Shown here piece by piece: positions 51,795 to 61,168 of a stretch of DNA of 64,000 nt. Source of the stretch: JAGOMX01 sp041738135 (GTDB lineage Bacteria > Pseudomonadota > Alphaproteobacteria > JAGOMX01); the NCBI GenBank assembly GCA_041738135.1, contig JBGSQK010000077.1, positions 1 through 64,000 on the forward strand, in the 5' to 3' direction. The notes below the pieces were generated by a model. It did not search any database. It was given only the letters and a program-made list of their open reading frames with translations, and was not told the DNA's origin. The position numbers were made by a program, and so were the translations under genes. Numbering within the stretch: the stretch's first letter is position 1; each line of letters opens with the position of its first letter.

Positions 51795-54563
51795 CTACTC
51801 ATCACCCAACAGGTCAATATCAAACTTGGCCTTAGCGGCCGGCGCTACAGGCACCACATCAGGCGCTCCTATTAAAGGCATAATATGTTGATGACTGTTT
51901 TTGATCGCTTCATTCCGACCTGACACATCCAACAACTGCTTATGAAGGTTGGCGGCCACTTGAGCAAACTCATCGTGCATTTTTCTAGTGAGAGCGGAGC
52001 GATTAACCAGATAGTCTTCTGCCATTTGTAAAGATTTTAGAACCACATTATTCTCCATTGGCTGAGCTAGCAAAGTAGTCTGCATTTCCGCACCTTTTCT
52101 TTGTGCTCTGAGTGTCTGAATAGCTTCCAAGTCATGCTTCATCATCAGTTTCATAAAGTCATTGGCTTGGAAAAGGGTGGTAAGCGTGCGCATAGCAGGT
52201 TTCCGCATTAGGTCAAAATTCTGTTGCAACAAGGCGCAGAGCTTTTGCGTTTCTTGCGTCTCACCTTGCGTCTGAAGTCTCAAGGCACAAGCTAATTGCG
52301 TACCTGCACATAAGTAAGTGCTCAGGTCGGAGAATTCTTTCTCATTCTGATACCCCTCACCGGCCATGGGTCGTTCAAAGAAAGTCATCACTGCTTTTGC
52401 TGCCGGCGCATTGATCGGACCAAGGGTTAACAATTTAAGGCCTTGGTATTCCACATAATGCACATTGGAAGGCGCTTTACCCTGAGGAATAGAAGCCACC
52501 AGCTCAGGCTTTGCAGTAAAAAACGTGCCTAGGATGGGTGAATTTTTTAGCCTGTCAGCAATTAATTCAAGTCCACTTAATAAGGGCCGCATGGAATTCA
52601 TCACTTGCTGAACGGCCGGCGAATTTAGCTCCACATTATACAACCATTGGCCTGCGAAGGTTTTTAGTTGTGTAAGGTTTGTGATAGCCATAACTGGCGC
52701 ATTCCGTTGCTCCTGCGCTAGACTGACTTGTTTAAGCAGTTCTCGTGGTAATTCTTTGGAGCCCATGAGCAATGACAGTAACTTGGCATGCTCACCATTC
52801 TTTGTATAAATTTTCAACAACAAATCTATTGCTGACTTGTCATTTTTTTGAGCCAAAGGAAGGAGCAATTCTGTAGCCATTTGATCATTAGCTTCACAAC
52901 CATAACCAGAGGCATAACAGATGGCTAACCACATTTTACCAGCATACTCTCCCAATTCCGCTGCTTTTTTGAATAATTTGAATCCTTCTTCAAGATTTTT
53001 ACTGACGGTATGCTTTCCATGAATAAGTATACTCCCAAGATTCACCATAGCGATTGTGTCTCCCGCTTGCGCTGCAGTTCGGTAGAGATTCATAGCCGTA
53101 TTGAGATCAAATTTACCTATACGCGTCGCTTCTTGAGAAAGCAACAATTTCGCCATCAATGCTTGCGCGCGCGTATGCTTTTGGTCCATAGCCTTCTTAA
53201 ACCACGCATAGGCTTTTTCAAACCGATGAAGATCTGAGGCGTCTCTGAAACAATGCTCCCCCATCTTCACTTGTGCTTGCGGATCATTATTATCAGCGGC
53301 CAATTGAAACCATTTTAATGCTTCTACAGGGTCCTTGTTAACCCCGCGTCCTTCCTGGAACATTTCTCCACGGAAAGATTGTGCTGCAGGCACACCATTT
53401 AAAGCTGCTTCTTCCATCAATTGAAAACCAAGCGCATGATTATTTAAGCCTGCCTGCCCGTTAAAATGCATCATGGCTAATTCATACTTAGCCAGTACGA
53501 AGCCTTGATCGGCTGCTTTTTTGTATAATTCAGCTGCCTGACCCATTATTCCAGCATCATTCTGTCTTATTGCTTTATTATATAAGATGAATCCTAGATC
53601 GCGTTGTGCTCTTGGATCTGCGGCTGCTGCAATCGTGAACAGACGTTGGCTTTCCGCTGCGTTTTTAACGCACAAGATACCACTCAGATGCATATGCGCT
53701 AAATTACAGTTTGCGGCAGGATCTCCCTGTTCGGCTCTTTTTAATATGTTTTTCTTAACCGATGGGCAGTAATCTATAATGTTCCAATCGGTCATTTTGC
53801 CACTGTTTACCAAAATCAAAACGAAGAAAGCATGTTGATCAGTGGATTCAGCTAGCTCTAGTGTAGATTTCCATTTTTCCATATCCACGCGTTCAAAGTT
53901 ACCAATGCTAAATCGTCCCTGCGTAAATCTTTGCACGATCTCATTTTGAGCATTCTGATCACCATTGTTAGCCCTAGCAATGAGCTCTATGCGCGCTTGC
54001 TTTGTTAACATGGGCAAATTGGGTTCAACGGCTTTAAGAATAGGTGCATCAGCGGGACCAGCTTCAGGTATATTGAGTTGCATTAAAAGCTGTGCTACAT
54101 CAGATTGATCGACCGCTTGATTTTGCTGATCTTCCGCTTCCTGCAAAACACCTTCCTCAAATTCTTTGGATACGATTCTGACCAAGAACGGTGAGATGGC
54201 ATCCGCCAAAGGGCTGACCGAACGCGCACGTTTTTCAGGTAATGCAGCGACGTCTTCTGCCACAGAAGCAACAGGCGCTACAGCTTTCACTTTCCGGTTA
54301 CGTTTTTTTGGAGTAATTTTTGTCAACTGACTTAAGGATGAGTATGGATCAAATGCACCATCATCATCAACCTCGGAACCTTCAGTCTCAATGATAGATG
54401 TCCCTTTGTTCTTTCTCGTACTTCTTCTTTTTGTAGTTTCATCATCCTGAGCAATATGGTCGTTATCACGACCTCTTTTTTCTCCAGATGAGTCAGAACT
54501 AATCACTGGCATGGCCGTGGACAGCATCAAAGCACCAGCAAGAACAAAGCTATTAAAAGTCAT
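51795..54563 (-). CDS. Large secreted Sel1-repeat protein with NLS-like basic clusters
   Basis: A 922-aa protein. Residues 1-22 form a signal peptide ending at PVISS. Residues 25-120 are charged and disordered and contain two basic clusters, KRRSTRKNK (45-53) and PKKRNRKVK (85-93), the latter close to the SV40-type nuclear localisation signal. Residues about 200-590 hold ten or more Sel1-like repeats (for example AAELYKKAADQGFVLAKYEL, EALKWFQLAADNNDPQAQVK). The last 300 residues are helical without repeats. A host-nucleus-directed exported protein is a plausible reading, but it is inference. It is the largest gene in the window. Confidence 0.8.
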   Translation of the reverse strand: MTFNSFVLAGALMLSTAMPVISSDSSGEKRGRDNDHIAQDDETTKRRSTRKNKGTSIIETEGSEVDDDGAFDPYSSLSQLTKITPKKRNRKVKAVAPVASVAEDVAALPEKRARSVSPLADAISPFLVRIVSKEFEEGVLQEAEDQQNQAVDQSDVAQLLMQLNIPEAGPADAPILKAVEPNLPMLTKQARIELIARANNGDQNAQNEIVQRFTQGRFSIGNFERVDMEKWKSTLELAESTDQHAFFVLILVNSGKMTDWNIIDYCPSVKKNILKRAEQGDPAANCNLAHMHLSGILCVKNAAESQRLFTIAAAADPRAQRDLGFILYNKAIRQNDAGIMGQAAELYKKAADQGFVLAKYELAMMHFNGQAGLNNHALGFQLMEEAALNGVPAAQSFRGEMFQEGRGVNKDPVEALKWFQLAADNNDPQAQVKMGEHCFRDASDLHRFEKAYAWFKKAMDQKHTRAQALMAKLLLSQEATRIGKFDLNTAMNLYRTAAQAGDTIAMVNLGSILIHGKHTVSKNLEEGFKLFKKAAELGEYAGKMWLAICYASGYGCEANDQMATELLLPLAQKNDKSAIDLLLKIYTKNGEHAKLLSLLMGSKELPRELLKQVSLAQEQRNAPVMAITNLTQLKTFAGQWLYNVELNSPAVQQVMNSMRPLLSGLELIADRLKNSPILGTFFTAKPELVASIPQGKAPSNVHYVEYQGLKLLTLGPINAPAAKAVMTFFERPMAGEGYQNEKEFSDLSTYLCAGTQLACALRLQTQGETQETQKLCALLQQNFDLMRKPAMRTLTTLFQANDFMKLMMKHDLEAIQTLRAQRKGAEMQTTLLAQPMENNVVLKSLQMAEDYLVNRSALTRKMHDEFAQVAANLHKQLLDVSGRNEAIKNSHQHIMPLIGAPDVVPVAPAAKAKFDIDLLGDE

Positions 54564-54793
54564 TTATAAACATCCTATTAAGTTAATACAATAAATAAAT
54601 TGTGCGAAATATTCACACAGTATTGAATTTATAGAAAAAAACACAGATGATGTCAATGTTTTTCCACACTAACCATAACCCTGGCAACCTACGACGAGCT
54701 GGGAACTTTTGCTTATAGCACCACTCACAACAGTATTTACAATCATAAATTCAATTGATAAGCTAAATTCACAGCAGCCAGGGAGGCCATCAC

Positions 54794-55645
54794 ATGATCC
54801 CGTTTAAACACAAGCTAGCCGTTATTTTCCTGATTTCTCTATCACCCCAACTGGCCGCGGCCAGTTATACAGCCGAAGAAGAAGCAGACCTATTCAGGCG
54901 AGCTCGAGAGTTGTTATTAGAATGGGAAGCCAGCAAAGAACCTCCCATAACACCACAAACCCGTGCCATCGAAGCATTTATAAACAATGCACTGGATACG
55001 GATAAACATGAAATCTACCAATTGGCCGTTAGAGAGATAATGCGGATGCAAACGGATGAAACCATCCGTCAGGATGCGTTGAATGACTATTTTTCTTTTC
55101 TTGGTCATTTGCATAAGGATGAGATGATACCATTTACAGATAGATTTTATATGGTTTCAGCCAATGCAGGCCATATGGAAGGGTATGAAGAACCTATCCT
55201 ACAGATGGCCGAATTTCTCGACTACATGCCCGTCTCGAAAAAAGAAGATGCGGCTCAAATACTCTTGGCGCTTATCGATACAATGGGCTATTACCCCACA
55301 TGTTCACTGATACCACCTTGTTTTAACAAGCCAGATTTCAGTCAACACAAAGCATATGAAACATTTGTCTTAACCTGTGGGCTTATGGAAAAAACCAAAG
55401 CCCCATTAAAGGATAGTAAATATACTTCTTGGCGTCATTTTCCACGGGCTATGAAATATATCTCAATGATTGCCTGTGACGATTCATTTCCCAGTGTCGA
55501 GTCGAAAATCCATACGGTTAATAAATTAGACGATATAGCCAAAAAGGATCCGCTTGCGGTGAATACGTTTTTTGCGATACTGGAAAAAGATGAAAACAAA
55601 AGGTTACTAGTGGACCAAATGTGGGACCATTTAATGGGACACTAA
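54794..55645 (+). CDS. Secreted helical protein of unknown function
   Basis: A 283-aa protein with GGGAGG before the ATG and a signal peptide ending at LAAAS. The mature part is entirely helix-like, starting with YTAEEEADLFRRARELLLEW. It contains two Cys near the centre (PTCSLIPPCF). It is of the same size class and style as the exported proteins at 58806 and 60278, but I see no clear alignment with them. No family recognised. Confidence 0.55.
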   Translation: MIPFKHKLAVIFLISLSPQLAAASYTAEEEADLFRRARELLLEWEASKEPPITPQTRAIEAFINNALDTDKHEIYQLAVREIMRMQTDETIRQDALNDYFSFLGHLHKDEMIPFTDRFYMVSANAGHMEGYEEPILQMAEFLDYMPVSKKEDAAQILLALIDTMGYYPTCSLIPPCFNKPDFSQHKAYETFVLTCGLMEKTKAPLKDSKYTSWRHFPRAMKYISMIACDDSFPSVESKIHTVNKLDDIAKKDPLAVNTFFAILEKDENKRLLVDQMWDHLMGH

Positions 55646-55697
55646 TTTCTGCTCAACCCGCTTGCCCGGCCCTATGTCGTGAATATAAATAGACGAA

Positions 55698-57440
55698 TTA
55701 TTGCACAACACATTTCTTATCTTGCTTAATCTCTTCTTGCTCGCTCGGATCATTTTCTGCTGGTGCAAATCCTCGCATTTCATCAATAGCCCTTACAAAT
55801 TGAATATTAGCCTCTTCTAATAATATATTTATTTTGTGAGGTTGGAGATCTTCACGAAGTTTCAGAAATTGATCAAACTCTGATTGATCCATAGACAAAA
55901 AACATTGGTGGGCATTGGCTAAACCCCTCCTAAAAAGCTCGTTTAAACCTATTTCTGTGGACTGTCTTGAAATGGATTTAAAGTATAATCTAAACTCAAC
56001 ATGGATTAAAGGACATGTGGGCAGGTATTCTAAGGTATCAGGTCTACTACAATAGAAGCGCTCTATGGCATTGCCCAAATCCAAGTGTCCTAGTAGGGCA
56101 ATGAATCGTTTAAACAACAAAAGCTGTTCTGCGCGAGGGTATTCAGCCAAACACATGGCGCAACTCATGAATACATCAAATGAATAGATTCGGCCCTCGC
56201 CTACCCTTGAAGATACTGCCATAGTTTGATCTGGCACAAAATTGAGTAAAGCATCAAAAACCTGAGATGTGTGAAATTTTTCGAGCCTATCATAGCAAGT
56301 ATAGACTCGTTTCATATCCGAGGCATCCTGGCCGAACAGGTCATTTGTATAATTAATATTAATTCGTCGATCTATCAATTTAGAGTGAATTAATTTCTCA
56401 ATGAAAAGCATGCGACTAGGCGACTCACTTAAATAATATATAACTTTGCGAAAGCCATCCCCATATATAACGGATCTTTTAAATTGCCTACCGAACACCG
56501 TCGAAGTGAGGCGGCTATAGAAATCCAGTATATAATTTAATCTGTCCCCGGTAGGGATCCTTTTCTGTAAATGCATATTCGAGTAATCAATTGTTTTAGA
56601 ATCTACGAAACTGTATGCATCAAAGTTTCTGTAAATTTTATGCACCCCGTTGTCATTCTCGTCTGTATAAAACTCAAGAAACTGCAGGACTTTGCTATGA
56701 CTTAAATAATTGCGTTCAAATACCTTTTCCATTTGTTCTATCCAATGCTTAGGCAAGTCCATTGACAAACCCCATGGCAGCATAGTCATAGTAATTTGTC
56801 TGGCTTGTAAGAATTCAACAATAGTCCGGTTTATTCGATGCACCTTGCTTGCAAAGAAGACTTGCTTAAGATTCACGAATGGACCGAAAAAATATTTATT
56901 TGAGAAGAGGCCGCAGTGCATTTCTTCTTCTTTTATAGCCTTTGAAGCATAATAGTGTTCCGAACCTTCTAAAAACATGATGCCTGCTTCACTTCTCACA
57001 CCTATACCCGTATGGTGCATGTCCATATCTGAAAGCTGGAATAGGTTGATTGCTTCTACCCTATGGGCCCAAGGGAAAGGCATGATGCGCTCAGTAATTG
57101 CTTTCCACTCTTTTGTATAAACAAATCCAGAGGGCAAAGTTAGGACATATTTCATCCCCCAATCAATCTCATGCAAGGTTTTGCAGGTGCAGGATAGGGC
57201 AAGGCGATTGCCTGATATAATTGCAATACGTTTGAAAATGTCCAGTGGAATACGATAAGGACCCGCAGGTAAAGGAAGCCAAGCGTTTTCTGGGAGAGGT
57301 TCATTAATACTGGGGGGGATCGAATTGACTTTTGTTACAGCTAATATAGGATCCACAGGCTCATTATGTGAGGAAAAAGATACCGATGTAGAGCCTATGA
57401 TGAAGGCGCTCGTAAATATAAGAAATAAAATGAACTTCAT
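55698..57440 (-). CDS. Secreted F-box-like protein with C-terminal CaaX box (CVVQ), paralogue 2
   Basis: A 580-aa protein with GGGGG before the ATG and a signal peptide (residues 1-22). Residues 62-90 hold the F-box-like core YRIPLDIFKRIAIISGNRLA then LSCTCKTLH, nearly identical to the protein at 8083-9600. TLPSGF follows, as in the paralogue. The C-terminal part has FRRGL, a FDQFLKLREDLQPHKINIL helix, and ends KQDKKCVVQ: a CaaX box with adjacent lysines that would aid membrane binding after prenylation. The two paralogues lie 47 kb apart and have diverged widely except for these segments, pointing to selection on the F-box core and the terminal CaaX. Confidence 0.72.
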   Translation of the reverse strand: MKFILFLIFTSAFIIGSTSVSFSSHNEPVDPILAVTKVNSIPPSINEPLPENAWLPLPAGPYRIPLDIFKRIAIISGNRLALSCTCKTLHEIDWGMKYVLTLPSGFVYTKEWKAITERIMPFPWAHRVEAINLFQLSDMDMHHTGIGVRSEAGIMFLEGSEHYYASKAIKEEEMHCGLFSNKYFFGPFVNLKQVFFASKVHRINRTIVEFLQARQITMTMLPWGLSMDLPKHWIEQMEKVFERNYLSHSKVLQFLEFYTDENDNGVHKIYRNFDAYSFVDSKTIDYSNMHLQKRIPTGDRLNYILDFYSRLTSTVFGRQFKRSVIYGDGFRKVIYYLSESPSRMLFIEKLIHSKLIDRRININYTNDLFGQDASDMKRVYTCYDRLEKFHTSQVFDALLNFVPDQTMAVSSRVGEGRIYSFDVFMSCAMCLAEYPRAEQLLLFKRFIALLGHLDLGNAIERFYCSRPDTLEYLPTCPLIHVEFRLYFKSISRQSTEIGLNELFRRGLANAHQCFLSMDQSEFDQFLKLREDLQPHKINILLEEANIQFVRAIDEMRGFAPAENDPSEQEEIKQDKKCVVQ

Positions 57441-57524
57441 TTAACCCCCGGCTGCTACTAAGCATCTTTATCTTAATCTGCTTAAATCAAAAAAGTAAGG
57501 TCGTTGTATACCCTCACCCCATAA

Positions 57525-57557
57525 AAAAAGCCCCGACCATTACAGCAGGGGCTTTTT
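57525..57557 (-). terminator. Intrinsic terminator of rpsU
   Basis: Stem AAAAAGCCCC/GGGGCTTTTT with a 13-base loop. On the minus strand the T run follows directly, 24 bases after the rpsU stop. The symmetric A/T flanks make it usable from the other side too. Confidence 0.9.
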
Positions 57558-57580
57558 GGGTAATGTATGTGAGAAAGCTT

Positions 57581-57784
57581 TTAGTACCCGTCTCTTTCCA
57601 TGCGTTTCCGCAGGATTTTACGAATACGGCGAATAGCCTCAGCGCGCTCACGTGCACGACGAATTGAAGGCTTCTCGAAATGTCTTCGAAGCTTCATTTC
57701 CCTAAACACACCTTCGCGTTGAAGTTTTTTCTTCAAAACCTTCATTGCACGGCCCAGGTCATTGTCCCGAACGTATACGATCAC
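57581..57784 (-). CDS. rpsU: 30S ribosomal protein S21
   Basis: A 67-aa basic protein of the small subunit platform, near the anti-Shine-Dalgarno end of 16S rRNA. It reads MIVYVRDNDLGRAMKVLKKK, then LQREGVFREMKLRRHFEKPS with the Arg/Lys-rich tail. GAGGCG lies upstream of the ATG. Divergent from a COQ9 gene, the common alphaproteobacterial neighbourhood. Confidence 0.96.
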   Translation of the reverse strand: MIVYVRDNDLGRAMKVLKKKLQREGVFREMKLRRHFEKPSIRRARERAEAIRRIRKILRKRMERDGY

Positions 57785-57912
57785 TATACATCGCCTCCTT
57801 TCTAGTTAAGAGTCAAACAACAAAATTGTTGTCTGCGATCAGATGTCATTGAAATTCCATCCAACATGTGCACTATACTATACTGATAAATGGTTAATGA
57901 GAAGGAAAAATA

Positions 57913-58530
57913 ATGGAAGCATCTCCACAAGCCGATAAAATAATGGAATTTACCTTACGCCACGTGCCTTTTGACGGTTGGACTGTCAACGCATTAAAGC
58001 GCGGAGCCATTGATGCAGGGGTGGATCCAGACGAAGCGGTGCGTCTTTTGGGTGACAATCCGTTGGATATGATTGAGTATTATAGCCTCATGCTGGATCG
58101 TCAAATGAAGGAAGCTGTGTCAGCTTTGGACCTGGACTCCATGAAAATCCGTGAAAAGATTGCCACATGCGTCATGGCCCGCCTGAAGATCATGGCACCC
58201 TATCGTGAAGCAGCACAAAAGGCGGCTGTTATATTGAGCATGCCTTTGAACGCGCCCTTGGCATCGCGGCTTATGTTTCAAACGGTAGATACAATCTGGT
58301 ATCTGGCTGGTGATACGGCCACAGATTTTAATTATTACACCAAACGTGCTCTGCTCAGCGGCGTCTATTCGTCTACTCTGTTGTATTGGTTTAGGGATAT
58401 GAGTAATGAATTCACCAACACAAAAGGCTTTTTGGACAGACGCATCGAAAACGTGATGACGATCCCCAAGATCAAAGCACAAGTAAAATCCGGGTTTGAT
58501 ACGGTCCGAAAGTTCTTCATTCGCGATTAA
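57913..58530 (+). CDS. COQ9-family ubiquinone biosynthesis protein
   Basis: A 205-aa lipid-binding protein of the COQ9 family, which in mitochondria binds isoprene lipids and presents them to COQ7. The protein shows the TetR-like N-terminal helices (LRHVPFDGWTVNALKRGAID), the MIEYYSLMLDRQM segment and the C-terminal domain with DTIWYLAGDTATDFNYYTKR and SGVYSSTLLYW. Its length is usual for bacterial COQ9. It indicates an aerobic ubiquinone-based respiratory chain. Confidence 0.92.
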   Translation: MEASPQADKIMEFTLRHVPFDGWTVNALKRGAIDAGVDPDEAVRLLGDNPLDMIEYYSLMLDRQMKEAVSALDLDSMKIREKIATCVMARLKIMAPYREAAQKAAVILSMPLNAPLASRLMFQTVDTIWYLAGDTATDFNYYTKRALLSGVYSSTLLYWFRDMSNEFTNTKGFLDRRIENVMTIPKIKAQVKSGFDTVRKFFIRD

Positions 58531-58566
58531 GCTTGCTCTTATTGTGTATTGGGCTTATATATCCTT

Positions 58567-58728
58567 TGGGGATTGCTGTGCTATGCGACAGGAATCGATA
58601 TCCCAGGGGCCATAATTTCCTTAAGGGAGCTGTCCCTGTTTTGACTCGTGAGTTAGAACACACGGCACCCACCTGCATCGCAGGCCACATGAGGATAAGT
58701 CACCACCGGTAGACGCGGCAATACCCCA
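58567..58728 (+). ncRNA. Structured RNA candidate, possibly 6S RNA
   Basis: No open frame covers this 275-bp gap. Bases 58567-58580 (TGGGGATTGCTGTG) pair with 58714-58728 (CGCGGCAATACCCCA) in a 14-pair closing stem with one bulged A. The inside has further hairpins, CCTGCATCGCAGG (58672-58684) and CAGGG/CCCTG. An intrinsic terminator follows at once. A single long rod of about 160-190 nt with an internal opening fits 6S RNA, which sequesters sigma-70 RNA polymerase, but I could not verify its conserved core. Another structured RNA is possible. Confidence 0.45.
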
Positions 58729-58736
58729 CCTATCTT

Positions 58737-58755
58737 AAAGGCACCCTTGCCTTTT
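58737..58755 (+). terminator. Intrinsic terminator of the RNA gene
   Basis: Stem AAAGGCA/TGCCTTT with a four-base CCCT loop, ending in TTTT. It closes the structured RNA region and precedes the next gene by about 50 bases. Confidence 0.7.
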
Positions 58756-58805
58756 GATCGGATTCCATGCATAACATGTGCCTAGGACCTTACCTAGGAG
58801 ATATT

Positions 58806-59621
58806 ATGAAGAAAATATTAGCTCTAGCATATATGTTATGCCTAGCCCTTCCAGCCCATGCAAGCATAAGTAGTGACGAAGAAGACAATCATTGCAACAA
58901 ACTTTATGTGGATAAAAATTCATCTCGAGATTATCTTGATTTCGCAGAGAAAAATAACTCCAATGTAGCCAGGCTTACCCGAGCTGATATACCAACCTTG
59001 AAATCGTTCGCCGTTGACGGAAAAGGGGAAAAGCAAGCTCTTGTTAGCCTGATTGCGCGTGATTATTGGGCTGACTCATGGGACTCGGACGAAGACCGCG
59101 TAGAGCTTTTTAAAAAATTTTTGAAAGCTGGCCTAACACAGCAAAACTTCAGTACTTTTCGAGAAGCAGGTATCGAGTTTATCATGAAAGCAGAACCGAC
59201 TAAAATAGATAGTTTTCCTGACAAACAAGTTTGTGATGCACAACCAAATCTAGTAGCTAGATTCATTTTGGAGCAAGTTTATAACATGAATCCAGATGAT
59301 GAACGTACCAAGTATTATTACGCGTTAGCATGCTTTATATTTGCTAAACAAGAAGAATTTGGCAACCGTTCATTTTTTGTAGCGGGGGTTATATATAACA
59401 AATGGCTTAAGAAACAACCTTACAACACTACAACGCTTGGTTACCAAAATCGGTTTTTAAATATGGTCGATGCTGCACATTCATCAAATGTCCGTAGTGC
59501 AGTATTTAAGCAGACGCTGGAAAATATTGCAGAAGGTATCAGAAAAACCGAGAAAAGAATTGATTCATGCGGCTGGCTATACCGTTTGTATGATAGCTAT
59601 ATGTCGAAGAACTATATTTAG
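58806..59621 (+). CDS. Secreted helical protein of unknown function
   Basis: A 271-aa protein from ATG 58806, with AGGAG five bases upstream; a start at 58767 would add a leader before the signal peptide. The signal ends at PAHAS. It contains a segment YYYALACFIFAKQEEFG then VAGVIYNKWLKK, which resembles YHYATALVYFPELAMK and FAYKIYDQWLQS in the protein at 60278, suggesting distant homology. Several Cys residues could form disulfides after export. No known family. Confidence 0.6.
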   Translation: MKKILALAYMLCLALPAHASISSDEEDNHCNKLYVDKNSSRDYLDFAEKNNSNVARLTRADIPTLKSFAVDGKGEKQALVSLIARDYWADSWDSDEDRVELFKKFLKAGLTQQNFSTFREAGIEFIMKAEPTKIDSFPDKQVCDAQPNLVARFILEQVYNMNPDDERTKYYYALACFIFAKQEEFGNRSFFVAGVIYNKWLKKQPYNTTTLGYQNRFLNMVDAAHSSNVRSAVFKQTLENIAEGIRKTEKRIDSCGWLYRLYDSYMSKNYI

Positions 59622-59636
59622 GTATTTAAGAAGAAA

Positions 59637-59658
59637 GCAGGCTACTCCCGTAGCCTGC
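59637..59658. terminator. Hairpin between convergent genes
   Basis: Nine-base-pair stem GCAGGCTAC/GTAGCCTGC with a TCCC loop, 15 bases after the plus-strand gene and 12 before the end of the minus-strand gene. It can serve either strand, though its T tract is weak. Confidence 0.65.
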
Positions 59659-59669
59659 GTATTGTTCAA

Positions 59670-60086
59670 TTACTCTGCTTTTTCAGCAAAGGCTTCCATA
59701 ATCGGCTTAACCACATATGTGTATACAGCAGCCGCAGTACTCACGAAAGGTTTTGCATACGCGATTACCGCATACTTTGCCTTATGATACCATCTGAGCA
59801 CACCTTCATGCTTAGCGCACATGTCTTCATAAAGCGCCTTAGCATCCGTAAAACTGGTGACTAGCTTAGCGCCTTCTTCTTTGATAGGCACTATGTTTTG
59901 CTGAACAGCTGCCCCGGCAATCTGCAGATTATCCATAAAACTAGGTTTTTTCTCGCTTTGACTTGGTGCAGAATTTACAACCACAAAGTCATCCTCAATG
60001 ACAGCGTCGCTAGCGTGTAACGCCCCTGCTGAGCTCATTGAAATAACAGCTACTGCAAATAATGCTTTAAAGTTATTACTATTCAT
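59670..60086 (-). CDS. Small secreted protein of unknown function
   Basis: A 138-aa protein with AGGAG upstream and a signal peptide ending at LHASD. The mature part starts with an acidic VIEDDFVVVNSAPSQSEKK linker and then has amphipathic helices (LQIAGAAVQQNIVP, AKPFVSTAAAVYTYVVKPIM) that could associate with membranes. No family recognised. Confidence 0.55.
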   Translation of the reverse strand: MNSNNFKALFAVAVISMSSAGALHASDAVIEDDFVVVNSAPSQSEKKPSFMDNLQIAGAAVQQNIVPIKEEGAKLVTSFTDAKALYEDMCAKHEGVLRWYHKAKYAVIAYAKPFVSTAAAVYTYVVKPIMEAFAEKAE

Positions 60087-60277
60087 TATAATACTCCTAC
60101 AATGTTAAACGATTGTATATCAACAACCCATAATATGGACATAGGAACTGAAATATACTTTGTCAAGCCCTGTAGGTTTTTTTTATATTTAGGTCTATGA
60201 AATTTCCTTAGGGTTATTTCCATAACCATCAAATGGGTTTATACTAAAGCATATGGATTTACCAAGGAGACTTGGAA

Positions 60278-61168
60278 ATGAATATAAGACTCGCATTCTG
60301 CCTTCTGGTGGCTCTCGCCTATAATGCACACGCATCAAGCCGATTTATAATTGAAGATTATGAGCCGAATGCCGCTGAGACGCACGACCTGATGACCCCC
60401 GGGAAGCAAAAAGATATAGAAGATCTCACGAGTACTTTCGCCATCATCGATTCTCTCAACGAGCAACCTGCAAACGAACAGCACATACTTTCTTTCCTGG
60501 CGACAATCGACAGCGAAGTTAAATTGAAACAAGTGTATTCTGTCGCCAAAAAACTTTTAGAAAGCCCCGTCTCATACAGGGAGCAAGGTGTTGAAACGGC
60601 CCACAATGGAGCCATGTGGGCCGATAGTAGGGCTTTGCACTTATTGAATTTTATCTATCTGACCAACCGCAGAATTGACCCTTGGATGCTTTACCATTAC
60701 GCAACTGCTTTGGTGTATTTCCCAGAGTTGGCGATGAAAATGTTTAAAAAAGAAAACCCTGTCACCTTTGCCTACAAAATATATGACCAGTGGCTGCAAT
60801 CCATATTGGATGATCAATACGCGGAAGACTTGCAAATGGAGGAATACCAATCCATTCCCATGAAAACATACGTGATCCACGGGCCAAAGGAAACTTATGA
60901 TCAAGCCCACTTAGCCTTCTTTTCCCTGCTGAGCATGAAGATGAAGCTTGCCCTCATGCAGCGCGAAATGGATAAAGCAGATCCTTTTGAGGGATTATAT
61001 CTGGACGGTCTGGTGAAATACAACAACACTAGAAACTTGAAAAAGGAACGCTCCAAAAAAGAAGGGGTCGCGTCATGGCTTGAAGGACCAGCCTACATCG
61101 CTTTAGGCGTAGCCGCAGTCCCTGCCCTCGTTTTAGCTCAAAGATTGAGCAGGACACTTATCCATTAG
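60278..61168 (+). CDS. Secreted protein with C-terminal membrane helix
   Basis: A 296-aa protein. AAGGAG lies eight bases before ATG 60278; the TTG at 60272 is less likely. The signal peptide ends at NAHAS. The mature part is helical and shares the 'Y-x-YA-x-A then A-x-K-IYDQWL' segment with the protein at 58806. Residues about 272-290 (YIALGVAAVPALVLAQRL) form a hydrophobic helix near the C-terminus that could anchor it in a membrane. It overlaps the convergent F-box-like gene by 11 bases. Confidence 0.6.
   Translation: MNIRLAFCLLVALAYNAHASSRFIIEDYEPNAAETHDLMTPGKQKDIEDLTSTFAIIDSLNEQPANEQHILSFLATIDSEVKLKQVYSVAKKLLESPVSYREQGVETAHNGAMWADSRALHLLNFIYLTNRRIDPWMLYHYATALVYFPELAMKMFKKENPVTFAYKIYDQWLQSILDDQYAEDLQMEEYQSIPMKTYVIHGPKETYDQAHLAFFSLLSMKMKLALMQREMDKADPFEGLYLDGLVKYNNTRNLKKERSKKEGVASWLEGPAYIALGVAAVPALVLAQRLSRTLIH

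Noticed and set aside
58567..58755. RNase P RNA, SRP RNA or tmRNA instead of 6S
   Set aside because: The RNase P motif GAGGAAAGTCC, the SRP tetraloop region with GGAAGGAAGCAGCC and a tmRNA tag frame or tRNA-like ends were looked for and not found.
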